Positions 32,432 to 40,982 of a stretch of DNA of 43,231 nt are shown here, one piece after another. Source of the stretch: Methanomicrobiaceae archaeon (lineage in GTDB: Archaea; Halobacteriota; Methanomicrobia; Methanomicrobiales; Methanomicrobiaceae); the NCBI GenBank assembly GCA_016926855.1, contig JAFGNT010000023.1, forward strand, positions 1 to 43,231, written 5' to 3'. Every line of letters starts with the position of its first letter. Positions within the stretch are counted from its first letter, which is position 1. A program made the translations under genes and the position numbers. The notes under the pieces were generated by a model. It worked only from the letters and a program-made list of their open reading frames with translations, did not search any database and was not told the DNA's origin.

Positions 32432-33441
32432 GGTGTTTCCCCGGTCATCTCAATCAGCGATTCCAGTTTTCTCCGGGCCCGGCCCCTGTCAATCGAGTCC
32501 TCCGCACGGCGGATACCCTCCTCAAGCGTTCCCGCCCGTCCCCCGAGGCAGATCGCGGCCCCGGCGTTCATGAGCACGATGTCGCGTGCCGGCCCTTCCC
32601 TTCCTCCGAGAACGTGCAGGAAGATCTCCGCATTCTCTCCCGCATCGCCTCCGCTGAGCGCGGCCGGATCGGCCTCGGGGATACCGAAGTCCCGGCATGA
32701 AAGTTCGTACTGCTCTATATTTCCATTGGTGAGCTCTGATATCCGAGTAGCTCCGGCCGTGGTGATCTCATCGAGCCCGTCGCCGTGAACGACCATCGCC
32801 CTCCGTGTGCCGAGGATCTTCAGGGCTTCGGCGACCGTTTCCGTAAGCTCCGGGCTGTAGACACCGATGAGCTGGGCTTCTGCCCCGGCAGGGTTTGCAA
32901 GCGGGCCGAGTATATTGAAGATGCTTCGTAAACCCACTTCCCTCCTCGGTTCTGCCACGGCTTTCATCGACTGGTGGTACAGGGGGGCGAACAGAAAGCC
33001 GATGCCGATCTCTTCTATGATGCGGCATGTTCTCTCGGGCGGAATGGCCAGAACGACCCCGACCTTCTCCAGCAGATCGGCCGATCCGCACCTGCTGCTC
33101 ACGCTCCTGTTTCCGTGTTTGACGACGGGAACGCCTGCACCCGCGGCGACGAACGCGGCTGCCGTGCTGACATTGAACGTTCCTCGCATATCCCCGCCCG
33201 TCCCGCAGGTGTCGACGAGTGTGCCCCCGGCCTTCGGCCTTATTGTCGCGGCATGGTCCCTGAGCACACCCGCACAGGCGGCAATCTCGGTCGTCGTCTC
33301 TCCCTTCATGCTCATTGCGGTCAGGAAGGCCCCGATCTGCGCATCTGTCGCACCCCCGGTCATCATGGCAGTCATGGCCGCCGCCGCCTCATCGGCGGAG
33401 AGGTCGGCCTTTCGTGCGGCCTTTGCGATGGCGATTTGCAT
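32428..33441 (-). CDS. trpD: Anthranilate phosphoribosyltransferase
   Basis: TrpD (337 residues) transfers ribose-5-phosphate from PRPP to anthranilate. Key motifs are VDTCGTGGDMRGTFNVSTA (PRPP loop), VVKHGNRSVSSRCGSADLLE, FLFAPLYHQSMKAVAEPRR, FNILGPLANPAGA and VVHGDGLDEIT. ATG 33441 shares bases with the trpG stop (TGATG), so I prefer it to the GTG codons at 33450 and 33444. It is separate from TrpG, unlike the fusion in enteric bacteria. Confidence 0.96.
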   Translation of the reverse strand: MQIAIAKAARKADLSADEAAAAMTAMMTGGATDAQIGAFLTAMSMKGETTTEIAACAGVLRDHAATIRPKAGGTLVDTCGTGGDMRGTFNVSTAAAFVAAGAGVPVVKHGNRSVSSRCGSADLLEKVGVVLAIPPERTCRIIEEIGIGFLFAPLYHQSMKAVAEPRREVGLRSIFNILGPLANPAGAEAQLIGVYSPELTETVAEALKILGTRRAMVVHGDGLDEITTAGATRISELTNGNIEQYELSCRDFGIPEADPAALSGGDAGENAEIFLHVLGGREGPARDIVLMNAGAAICLGGRAGTLEEGIRRAEDSIDRGRARRKLESLIEMTGETP

Positions 33442-34016
33442 CACCGGCACCCGCCCCCCAGGAAATTCTCCATCAGGTGCATGCCTTCCCCCGTGAGGAT
33501 GCTCTCGGGGTGAAACTGTATGCCCTCAATCGGGTAATCGCGGTGCCGGACGCCCATGACATAGCCATCGTCGCAGCTGACCGCGTTCATGGCAAGTTCG
33601 TCGGGGAGCGTCTCCTTGTCCGCGATGAGGGAGTGGTACCGTGTCGCCGTAAACGGATTAACAAGGCCTGAAAAGAGCCCTGCACCGTCATGCGAGATCA
33701 GGGAGGTCTTCCCGTGCATAAGGTTTTCCGCCCGGACGATCTCCCCTCCGAAAGCGAAGCAGATCGCCTGGTGGCCGAGGCAGACGCCGAGGGTCGGGAT
33801 CTCCCGTGAAAACGTTGCAAGGGCATGGAGGCAGAGCCCCGAGTTTTCGGGCCGGCCGGGCCCCGGAGAGAGGATGACCCGCTCGATATCCCGGAGGCGG
33901 AGCTTTTCGGGCGGGTAATCATTCGGCACGACCACGGGCTCCGAGCCCAGGCGGCCGATCATCTGGCAGAGATTGTAGGTAAAGCTGTCATAGCAGTCGA
34001 TAACAAGGACCTTCAT
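33441..34016 (-). CDS. trpG: Anthranilate synthase glutamine amidotransferase subunit
   Basis: TrpG (191 residues) supplies ammonia from glutamine to TrpE. Class I GATase marks are VIDCYDSFTYNL, VILSPGPGRPENSG, the nucleophile elbow LGVCLGHQAI with catalytic Cys, and the His-Glu pair in IEGIQFHPES. The start ATG 34016 overlaps the trpE stop (ATGA). In some organisms TrpG is shared with folate synthesis; the operon position here favours tryptophan. Confidence 0.96.
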   Translation of the reverse strand: MKVLVIDCYDSFTYNLCQMIGRLGSEPVVVPNDYPPEKLRLRDIERVILSPGPGRPENSGLCLHALATFSREIPTLGVCLGHQAICFAFGGEIVRAENLMHGKTSLISHDGAGLFSGLVNPFTATRYHSLIADKETLPDELAMNAVSCDDGYVMGVRHRDYPIEGIQFHPESILTGEGMHLMENFLGGGCR

Positions 34017-35485
34017 CCTTTTCCCTCCGCGATCCTGATTGCGTCGAGCATGGCCCCGGCCTTTATCGCGGTCTCGGCATATTCCTTCTCCGGCACAGAG
34101 TCCGCGACGATGCCCGCTCCGGCCTGGACAGAGGCCTTTCCGTTCTCAATAATGATCGTCCTGATGGCTATGGCAAGGTTCAGGTCCCCGTTCAGCCCGA
34201 TATAGCCTGCCGCTCCCGCATAGATGCCTCTTTTTTCGTCCTCCAGTTCATCGATGATCTGCATCGCCCGTATCTTCGGCGCTCCGGAGACGGTTCCGGC
34301 AGGAAAACAGGAGGTAAAGGCATCAAACCGGTCGCAGTCGTCTCTGAGTCTTCCGTTCACCCGTGAGACGATATGCTGGACATGGGAAAACTTCTCGACC
34401 TCCATGAAAATATCGGGAGTGACCGTGCCATAGGTGCAGACCCTGCCGAGATCATTTCGTGCAAGATCGACGAGCATGAGATGTTCGGCACACTCCTTTC
34501 TGTCGGCGAGGAGTTCCCGGGCAAGCAGTGCGTCCTCTGCCGCGTCCTGTCCCCGCGGGCGGGTGCCGGCGATGGGAACGGTCGTGACCGTTTTTCCCTC
34601 GACTCTCACCAGCATCTCCGGGCTGGACCCGATGATCTGTCTCTTCCCGAAGTCGAGGAAGTACATGTAATTGCTCGGGTTCACCTCCCTGAGGGCCGAG
34701 TAGAGAGCGGGAGGGGGTGCGCTGAACGGGCACTCCATCCTGCGGGAGATAACGGCCTGGAGGATCTCGCCCGAACGGACATACTCCCTCGCCTGCGCCA
34801 CCCGATCTTCATACGCCTTTTGCGTGAGATTCGAGGAGAGGTGTAGCTCTGCCGGCTTTCCGGTTCTGTTCACATGCACAGGCGGTCTGCGGGCTCTTTC
34901 CCTAATTCGCCGTTCTGCCGTCTCATATTCTTCTGCGGGATCAGAGTCCTCCGTGATAAGCGGATAGCAAAAAAGGTAGCTGGTATTGTCCCTGTGATCG
35001 GTGACGATACTCTCGCGGGTGAGCATAAACTGAGCCACCGGCGTTTCACTCTCTGCCGGACGGTACTCCGGGAGCTTGTCATAGAGCGAGTAGACGAGAT
35101 CATATGCAAAGTAGCCGGCAAAGCACCCGGTAAAACCCGGTGTATTTTCTGTGCGTACCGTGAAGGCATCAACAATTGACCGGACTATCTCCACTGGACT
35201 TCTGCCCCCGACCGCCCGGCGTGCACTATCGACAAACCGCTTGTCCCCCGTCAGGCTGAGCCCGTCTCCGATCGAGATCATCAGCACGGGATCCATTCCC
35301 CTCACCGAGTACCGCGCATCCCTTTTTTTCGTATCAAGGGATTCAAGGATAAATCCGCAGTCCCCGCCGGGAAGGATACCTTCCGGCAGGGTCGTGCAGA
35401 GCGGAATTATCACGGGCTTTTTGCTGTTGTACGCAATTTTTTCAAATTCTTCTGCCGTCAGGTTCAGTTCGGTTCCGGTCTCCAT
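34013..35485 (-). CDS. trpE: Anthranilate synthase component I
   Basis: TrpE (490 residues) converts chorismate and ammonia to anthranilate. The chorismate-binding C-terminal domain holds TVPIAGTRPRGQDAAED, LMLVDLARNDLGRVC, VEKFSHVQHIVSRV, SCFPAGTVSGAPKIRAMQII and GAGIVADSVPEKEY. The N-terminal domain has the feedback-site region (residues about 30-60). I start at ATG 35485, which follows GAGGTGA; an upstream ATG at 35509 would lie before the transcription start expected from the TATA box. It is the first gene of trpEGDCFBA, under a promoter framed by an inverted repeat. Confidence 0.96.
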   Translation of the reverse strand: METGTELNLTAEEFEKIAYNSKKPVIIPLCTTLPEGILPGGDCGFILESLDTKKRDARYSVRGMDPVLMISIGDGLSLTGDKRFVDSARRAVGGRSPVEIVRSIVDAFTVRTENTPGFTGCFAGYFAYDLVYSLYDKLPEYRPAESETPVAQFMLTRESIVTDHRDNTSYLFCYPLITEDSDPAEEYETAERRIRERARRPPVHVNRTGKPAELHLSSNLTQKAYEDRVAQAREYVRSGEILQAVISRRMECPFSAPPPALYSALREVNPSNYMYFLDFGKRQIIGSSPEMLVRVEGKTVTTVPIAGTRPRGQDAAEDALLARELLADRKECAEHLMLVDLARNDLGRVCTYGTVTPDIFMEVEKFSHVQHIVSRVNGRLRDDCDRFDAFTSCFPAGTVSGAPKIRAMQIIDELEDEKRGIYAGAAGYIGLNGDLNLAIAIRTIIIENGKASVQAGAGIVADSVPEKEYAETAIKAGAMLDAIRIAEGKG

Positions 35486-35513
35486 TCCACTGGCATCACC
35501 TCTGAACATATTT

Positions 35514-35546
35514 GTACTTCATAGTATAAATATGTTCATCACGTAC
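35514..35546 (-). promoter_or_regulatory. trp promoter with flanking inverted repeat
   Basis: The TATA box TTTATACT (minus strand, about 35523-35532) is framed by imperfect arms GTACTTCAT (35514-35522) and ATCACGTAC (35538-35546), each ending in GTAC. A repressor bound here would block TBP. Methanogen TrpY binds TGTACA-like boxes in another species; whether the same regulator acts here is unknown. Confidence 0.5.
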
Positions 35547-35977
35547 TTTTTGTGAGCAATTTGGTGAAGTAATTCCAGAATGGAGTGTTCATGTCTGTTT
35601 GATGAAGCGCTATCCTCCGTTCTTACGAATACGGGATCCTCGAGGAATTCTGACTTTTTTCTTCATGAGGCGTCCGAGTATACCGTTCAATTCCGTGGAA
35701 AAAAGACGCGGAAGGGCTTTCCAGGCTCCCTCCCGAAAGCGTGTTCAGCATGTGTGTGGATTGATGAAGGAATTCAGCGGGTGCAGAGGTGACCGGTATG
35801 TCGTGAGGTAGCAGGACGAACAGAGGGGGTGTTCGTTCAAGTCATCTGTCCCGTAGTACTACCCACGCCGTCAATGTGTTATTGATTAGTATATATTTCT
35901 TACTTAATGTTATATTTTTTAAAAAATGTATTATGTTTATCCCCCCTGTCTTCGACCTATCTGGGACACCCTGTTCT
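35547..35977. other. Intergenic region, no gene recognised
   Basis: About 430 bases between trpE and the membrane-protein gene. Two overlapping plus-strand frames of 70 codons (35580-35792, 35599-35811) show no recognisable motif. A very AT-rich block at 35876-35940 has TATA-like AGTATATATT and TTATATTTTTTAAAAAA, which may be a promoter or the terminator of the minus-strand membrane-protein gene. Confidence 0.5.
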
Positions 35978-36523
35978 TCATCTGTCAGGAAGGGCCCCGT
36001 CATCCTCGCCGGGGTGCGCCCGGCGCCTGAGGGCTTCGCACAGCGCTATAAAGAATCCGGCCGAGAGAATGACGGAGAGAATTCCATAGATCACCATACG
36101 GATGAGAAACATCCCCTCGGGAGTGCTGTATGGGACGGAGGAGAGAAGCGGATAGATATTCAGGGTCTGGAGGATGCCGCCCGTTCCGGCGGCAAGGAAC
36201 AGTGCGGTAAATATGACGGGATATCCAGCACAGGACAGGTATTTCTCACGTTTTCCGAGGACGAGGAGCGGTGCCGTGATCTCGAGCGGAGTAATCACGG
36301 TGAAGACGAGAGCACCGGCAGCGTACCCCATCCCCGAACTCCCGGCGGCAAACGCGGCCGTACAGGCGGCGGCAAGCAGGAGAGCCAGTGCGCCCCGTCC
36401 CGCCGGTGAAAACGGGAGATACGACAGGGCGGCATACAGGATCAGGCCGATGACGGCATAGGACAATCCCTGCAGGAAAAAAAGAAAAGAGACGATGAAG
36501 AAGAGGGAGTGTGCAGACAGCAT
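35978..36523 (-). CDS. Integral membrane protein of unknown family
   Basis: A 181-residue protein with about five spans: FIVSFLFFLQGLSYAVIGLI, GALALLLAAACTAAFAAG, ALVFTVITPLEITAPLLVLG, VIFTALFLAAGTGGI and YGILSVILSAGFFIALCEAL. The C terminus is charged (RRRAHPGEDDG). I do not recognise the family and see no metal or catalytic motif. I use ATG 36523; the frame runs on to 36661 but the added residues are polar and unlike a leader. No close operon partner exists. Confidence 0.65.
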   Translation of the reverse strand: MLSAHSLFFIVSFLFFLQGLSYAVIGLILYAALSYLPFSPAGRGALALLLAAACTAAFAAGSSGMGYAAGALVFTVITPLEITAPLLVLGKREKYLSCAGYPVIFTALFLAAGTGGILQTLNIYPLLSSVPYSTPEGMFLIRMVIYGILSVILSAGFFIALCEALRRRAHPGEDDGALPDR

Positions 36524-36730
36524 CGTACCGGAACTTTTCACGGAGGAACCATAATCCTTCTGGCTGGCCGCTCCGTGTGGGAAATCCTGAGCGGATGGGG
36601 AGGGCTCGTGAAAAGGATCGCAGGCACGTCCCCGGTTCATCGGGCGAGTACAATTTGCCATGCCCGGTAAGGACCCTCGCCAGGCGTCTCTTCATGATAA
36701 TCCCGGGCGGAAAAGAACTCCGCGTTATTG

Positions 36731-37162
36731 TCAGAACCTGACCCGGGGCGCTTCGGCCTCCTGCATGTTCCAGGCCATAGTCCAGAAGTATGCCTCGCCG
36801 TGGGCCACCCGAAAGACGCCGAGCCCGGGATCGTCCGGGCCGGAAATGCCTATGTCGCGAAGCCACGGGCGGTCTTCGAGGAGCCGGCTTTTCAGGGTCG
36901 CATCATCGAGGATCTCGACCGCCCCCGACACCCGCATCATCGTTCCGGCCCCCTCGCCGGGGGCGTAGAAGCAGAGCTCGACGTTACGGTTCTTCGCAAG
37001 CTAGCTCCAGACGCTCTTGGGCGTTCCTGTGTGGTAATAAAAGCCGGTCGCGTCGGCAAACCACATGGCAAACACTCTTACCCGCGGCCGGTCGCCGTCC
37101 ATGGTCGCAATATATGTCAGGGGATTTTCATTTGCGAATTTCACGCATTCGGAAAAGTCCAT
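36731..37162 (-). pseudogene. Pyridoxamine-5'-phosphate-oxidase-like gene with in-frame TAG
   Basis: A split-barrel flavin-binding protein of the PNPOx-like family, 143 codons counting the interruption. The first part reads CVKFANENPLTYIATMDGDR, PRVRVFAMWFADATGFYYHT and TPKSVWS, then TAG (37001-37003), then LAKNRNVELCFYAPG, MMRVSGAVEILDD and a normal C-terminus. Family members usually have a Gln/Lys-rich stretch where the stop falls, and a CAG to TAG change would explain it. The frame is intact on both sides. The start ATG 37162 has GAGG six bases before it. Probably a fresh nonsense mutation; readthrough cannot be excluded. Confidence 0.8.
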
Positions 37163-37265
37163 TCGCATTCCTCGTACATGCATGCACAGGTGTGAGGTAA
37201 AATGTTTGCCGGGGGCAGCCGGAGCGTGAGGCGTGGGACCTGATATGGCCTCTACCGGTGCCGCC

Positions 37266-37640
37266 TTATGGCAGCCTGCCGTACGCCCCTTTCCAGGTGT
37301 TCGCGATTTCAAAAAATCTTTTATACCCGTTTTTTCTGATGAATTCAACCGATTCTTTGTATTTTTTATATTTGTAACCTTTTTTGGCGTAAAAATCGGA
37401 GATGATCGTGCAGGTGGCATAGTCCGGGCAGTCTGCGCAGGTCTCATGCTGCCTCTCCCGGAAACAGCAGGCCTTCATCGGGCATTTGGCTCTAATTATG
37501 TCCCTCTCTCCCGTATCATATCCCAGTTTACAGCCTTTGCAGGTTCCTTCGATGAAAGGCCTGCAGGTTCGGCAATACGCCCCGCAACAACCGACGAACC
37601 GTTGAGGATGGTCGCCGTTAATGCCCTGTATTTCTGTCAT
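37266..37640 (-). CDS. DUF3795-type Cys-rich protein
   Basis: A 124-residue protein with the Cys pattern of DUF3795: FVGCCGAYCRTCRPFIEGTC, KGCKLGY, KCPMKACCFRERQHETCADC and YATCTIISDFY. About a dozen Cys suggest bound zinc or an iron-sulfur cluster. The C-terminal half is Lys- and aromatic-rich (KKGYKYKKYKESVEFIRKNG). The function is unknown. The start is ATG 37640, with GGGGGG just upstream. It is divergent from the COG1361 gene, with a shared 155-bp promoter region. Confidence 0.82.
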   Translation of the reverse strand: MTEIQGINGDHPQRFVGCCGAYCRTCRPFIEGTCKGCKLGYDTGERDIIRAKCPMKACCFRERQHETCADCPDYATCTIISDFYAKKGYKYKKYKESVEFIRKNGYKRFFEIANTWKGAYGRLP

Positions 37641-37721
37641 GATCCCCCCGCTCTGTCATGTTCACTGTACTCTTCTGCCATATTACATTCTGTAAAAACG
37701 TTCCAGCGAACAAGGTTCATT

Positions 37722-37736
37722 ATTGTTCCGGACAAT
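37722..37736. promoter_or_regulatory. Palindrome in the divergent DUF3795 / COG1361 promoter region
   Basis: ATTGT-TCCGG-ACAAT lies between the divergent genes. A TATA-like CTAAAATAAG (37750-37759) downstream would serve the COG1361 operon. The repeat is a candidate operator for either side. No regulator gene is adjacent. Confidence 0.4.
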
Positions 37737-37794
37737 TCCCGAACAGCAACTAAAATAAGAATCCGGATCATTGACACCATCAGGAAAGAAGCTT

Positions 37795-39027
37795 ATGATA
37801 TGGAAGGGAATCGCGGCCGTGCTCTGCATTTCGGCACTCTGTATCGTCCCGGCACTTGCCGGACTGTATGAACCGACGGTGATCATCACCGATACGGACG
37901 TGTCCCCGGCGGTGCTCATGCCCGGTGAAACCGGGGTTATTACGGTGACCCTGAAAAATACCGCCAAAGCATCGCTGACAACGACCTACACCGCCCAGAC
38001 GTCGACGAGCGAGATCACGACAAGCACCGAGGTCAACCCGACGATCAGCAGTGTCTATCTCGACGGGGGCGGGGACGTTGAGGTGCTGGGAGGAAATTCC
38101 CAGTATTCGGGGGATCTTGGTCCCGAACAGTCCATCCAGCTCTCGTTTTTAATCAGGGCTCCGGAGAAGGACGGTATCTATTTCCCTCTCCTGAGGGTGC
38201 GGGTGCGGGGGGCGGAAAGCCTCCTGTACCCGATACCGGTCAATGTGAATGTGCCGGTCTCGGTTGTCAAAAAGCCGGTGCTTCTCATCAGCCAGTCGGG
38301 GCCCGAATATATCCGGCCCGGTGATGAGGTGGAGGTGACACTCAGCGTCTCCAACAGCGGTCAGAGCAGTGCGGACGATATATTCATCCGGGTTGCCGAG
38401 GACGACCCCTCCCTTGCCCCGAAAACGTCGGGATCGTTTCACGTGGACCGCCTCGACGGCGGCGAATCGCAGGACCTCGCTCTCTTCCTGGTTACCGATA
38501 CCGACCTGGAAACCGGCATCCGCGAGATCGCCCTCGTCGTGAGCTATTACACCGTGGATGGCGTTCTGGTATCCCAGACCGATGCCGTCTCTCTCGACGT
38601 CCGCGGCCGTGCGGCTCTCGGCATCGCCTCCGTCAAGACCGATCCGGTGAGGGTGATGCAGGGGGACCAGTACGACCTGATCATCCGCCTTGAAAATACC
38701 GGCACCGGTGATGCCACATCAACGAAAGCGGCAATCGACCTTCCTTTTTCCGGCAACAAGGAATCCTTTATCGGAAAGATCAAGCCGGATAACGATGCTC
38801 CGGCCGTCTTCACGCTCGATGCGTCCGAAGCCCGCGACTATGACTATGCCCTGACGGTCACGTACGAGGACGACTGGGGGGCCCACACCGACACATTCCC
38901 CCTGACAATGCCGGTCCGGTCGAAAGGCGACGGTGGCATCGTTGTCTTCGGCGTGATCCTCCTCGCCGTCGTTGCGGCGGGCGCATGGTATATCTTCGTC
39001 TACAAAAAAAAGGACGGACAGGACTGA
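37795..39027 (+). CDS. COG1361-type (S-layer-like) surface protein, membrane anchored
   Basis: A 410-residue exported protein. Residues 1-22 are a signal peptide (IAAVLCISALCIVPALA). Three Ig-like/CARDB-type domains follow: about 25-160 (VLMPGETGVITVTLKNTAKA), 165-275 (YIRPGDEVEVTLSVSNSGQS) and 280-375 (VMQGDQYDLIIRLENTGTG). Each has a proline-glycine turn and an N-x-G strand, as in COG1361 proteins. One C-terminal helix (VFGVILLAVVAAGAWYIFVY) and KKK anchor it. It starts the operon with the MacB-like permease six bases downstream, so it may be the extracellular partner of that transporter. ATG 37795 begins the signal peptide; a TTG at 37771 is in frame. Confidence 0.82.
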   Translation: MIWKGIAAVLCISALCIVPALAGLYEPTVIITDTDVSPAVLMPGETGVITVTLKNTAKASLTTTYTAQTSTSEITTSTEVNPTISSVYLDGGGDVEVLGGNSQYSGDLGPEQSIQLSFLIRAPEKDGIYFPLLRVRVRGAESLLYPIPVNVNVPVSVVKKPVLLISQSGPEYIRPGDEVEVTLSVSNSGQSSADDIFIRVAEDDPSLAPKTSGSFHVDRLDGGESQDLALFLVTDTDLETGIREIALVVSYYTVDGVLVSQTDAVSLDVRGRAALGIASVKTDPVRVMQGDQYDLIIRLENTGTGDATSTKAAIDLPFSGNKESFIGKIKPDNDAPAVFTLDASEARDYDYALTVTYEDDWGAHTDTFPLTMPVRSKGDGGIVVFGVILLAVVAAGAWYIFVYKKKDGQD

Positions 39028-39033
39028 GCACCG

Positions 39034-40248
39034 ATGTTCGAGAACCTCAGGGTCTCGGTATTTCTCGCGGCGCGGGCCCTGCAGCGGGGAGGCAGGGGCA
39101 GAGTGCTCTTAAATATCATCGTCATCGCCTTTGTCTTCACCAACATGATCTTCCTTCCGTCGGTCATTTCGGGAGCCGTGGAGTCGTATAATGTCCAGAC
39201 CATCGATTTCATGACGTCGGACATCGTCATCGGGCCGCGTGTGGACGAACGCTACATCGAGGATGCCGACACCCTCCTCGGACGCATCAACAGGATTCCC
39301 GGCGTCATCCGGGCATCCGCACGATTCTCCATGCCCGTTTCGGTGGACTTCGAGGAGAATGCCGTCTCCATCGAAGTAAAGGCCTTCGACCCGCGCGACG
39401 AGGTGGAGGTCACCCGGATCCACGAGTTCATCGAGGAAGGCAGTTTCCTGGGCAGCGGGGATCGGAACGAGATCCTGCTCGGAGTACTTGTGACCGGCCA
39501 TGAGGACAAGTCGAAGGACTTCTACGATTCGCTCGGCGGGGCGGCCGTCGGGGACGTCGTCACGGTCAGGTACGCAAACGGCGTTGCGCGTGAGTACCGG
39601 ATCAAGGGCATTGTCCGGACAAAATCCTATATCGCCGATTACATGGCGTTTGTAACCGCCGACGAGATGGAGAGCGTGCTTGGCGGAACCGGGCCGAATA
39701 CCCGTGCAAGCGAGATCCTCGTCAAGGCGACCGACGATGCCGATCTTTCCGCCCTCAAGCGCATGATCCTCAGTTTCGGGGTCGGGGAAGAGGTAAAGAC
39801 CTGGGAGGACGCGACATCGGACATCGTCGCCGAATCGGTCGAGTCCTTTAACATCATCAACAATATCACCGTCATCGGAAGCCTCATCATCGCAATCGTG
39901 GTAATCTTCATCCTGATTACGATCAAGACCTTCACCAACAGAAAGCAGATCGGCATCCTGAAAGCAATCGGAATAAAAAAGAGCGTCATCATCAACTCCT
40001 ACGTGATGCAGGTGTTCTTTATCTGCACCTTCGGGGTGATCCTCGGGCTGGTGATCCTCGAGGCGATGGTGCTCTACTTCACCGCCTACCCCATAGAATT
40101 TCCGGACGGAACCGTCACGCCGCTTGTGGACGCAGGTATGCTCGTTGAAAATACCGTCATGCTCTACCTCTCCTCGGCGGTTGCAGGGTTCATTCCCGCC
40201 TGGCGCATCACCAACGAAAAGATACTCGATGCGATGCGGGGTGCCTGA
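39034..40248 (+). CDS. FtsX/MacB-type ABC transporter permease
   Basis: A 404-residue permease with the MacB/LolC layout: one N-terminal span (VLLNIIVIAFVFTNMIFLPS), a large extracytoplasmic domain (about residues 50-270), and three C-terminal spans of the FtsX family (IGSLIIAIVVIFILITIKTF, VFFICTFGVILGLVILEAMV, VMLYLSSAVAGFIPAW). The cytoplasmic coupling stretch TFTNRKQIGILKAIGIKKS is the family hallmark between spans two and three. Such permeases act as mechanotransducers or lipoprotein/macrolide exporters rather than classical importers. It lies six bases after the COG1361 gene, and its stop overlaps the ATPase start (TGATG). Confidence 0.88.
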   Translation: MFENLRVSVFLAARALQRGGRGRVLLNIIVIAFVFTNMIFLPSVISGAVESYNVQTIDFMTSDIVIGPRVDERYIEDADTLLGRINRIPGVIRASARFSMPVSVDFEENAVSIEVKAFDPRDEVEVTRIHEFIEEGSFLGSGDRNEILLGVLVTGHEDKSKDFYDSLGGAAVGDVVTVRYANGVAREYRIKGIVRTKSYIADYMAFVTADEMESVLGGTGPNTRASEILVKATDDADLSALKRMILSFGVGEEVKTWEDATSDIVAESVESFNIINNITVIGSLIIAIVVIFILITIKTFTNRKQIGILKAIGIKKSVIINSYVMQVFFICTFGVILGLVILEAMVLYFTAYPIEFPDGTVTPLVDAGMLVENTVMLYLSSAVAGFIPAWRITNEKILDAMRGA

Positions 40249-40937
40249 TGATCACCGCCCGCAACCTGAAAAAGATTTATGCGATGGGCCGTGTCGAGGT
40301 GCATGCCTTGAACGGGGTATCCTTCGATATCGGGACCGGTGAATTCGTCGGGATCATGGGATCGTCGGGCTCCGGAAAATCAACCCTTCTGCATATGCTC
40401 TCCCTTCTGGACGATCCCACCGAAGGGGAGATCACAATCGGCGGCGAGGATGTGCTCACGTTCTCCGACAGTAAAAAAACCCGGTTCCGGCTGCAGAAGT
40501 TCGGGTTCATCTTCCAGGATTACGCCCTCGTCCCGGAGCTCTCGGCGCTTGAAAACGTCATCCTCCCGGCACTCGCCCGCGGCGTCCCCCTCCCCGACGC
40601 CTCTGCGGCGGGCCGCGACTACCTCGACCGGGTGGATCTCGCCGGGAGAAAGGACCACCTCCCCGCCGAACTCTCCGGCGGCGAGCAGCAGCGGGTGGCC
40701 ATCGCCCGGGCCCTCGTCAACAACCCCGACATCCTCTTCGCCGACGAGCCCTGCGCAAATCTCGACAGCACGAACTCGCGGGCCGTGCTCGATCTTTTCG
40801 GGCAGATCAACAAAGAGCTGAACCAGACCGTGATCATGGTCTCCCACGAGGACTGGCACAGGGAGTATTTCGACCGGGTCATCCGCCTCCGCGACGGGAA
40901 GATCGAGAAGGAGGAGATCCTGAAAGGCAATCGATGA
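40248..40937 (+). CDS. LolD/MacB-type ABC transporter ATPase
   Basis: A 229-residue ATPase of the MacB/LolD/FtsE family. Walker A GSSGSGKSTLLH (about residues 36-47), Q-loop FGFIFQDYALVPELSALENV, signature LSGGEQQRVAIARAL, Walker B DILFADEPCANLDS, H-loop VIMVSHE. All catalytic residues are intact. The DEPCANLD stretch has Cys where most have Thr or Leu. The start overlaps the permease stop. With the upstream genes it forms a surface-protein, permease and ATPase unit, probably a mechanotransmission or export system. The substrate is not predictable. Confidence 0.92.
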   Translation: MITARNLKKIYAMGRVEVHALNGVSFDIGTGEFVGIMGSSGSGKSTLLHMLSLLDDPTEGEITIGGEDVLTFSDSKKTRFRLQKFGFIFQDYALVPELSALENVILPALARGVPLPDASAAGRDYLDRVDLAGRKDHLPAELSGGEQQRVAIARALVNNPDILFADEPCANLDSTNSRAVLDLFGQINKELNQTVIMVSHEDWHREYFDRVIRLRDGKIEKEEILKGNR

Positions 40938-40982
40938 GTGCTTAATGCAATTTCAGGTCACATTCGCCTTCAGGCAAAAAAA

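Noticed and set aside
35580-35811. Two overlapping 70-codon plus-strand frames
   Set aside because: No ribosome binding site, no motif, and they contradict each other.
20352-37003. Pyrrolysine encoding as the explanation of the in-frame TAG codons
   Set aside because: The window shows no Pyl genes, the affected families have no known Pyl residue, and TAG ends several genes; kept only as a test in the findings.
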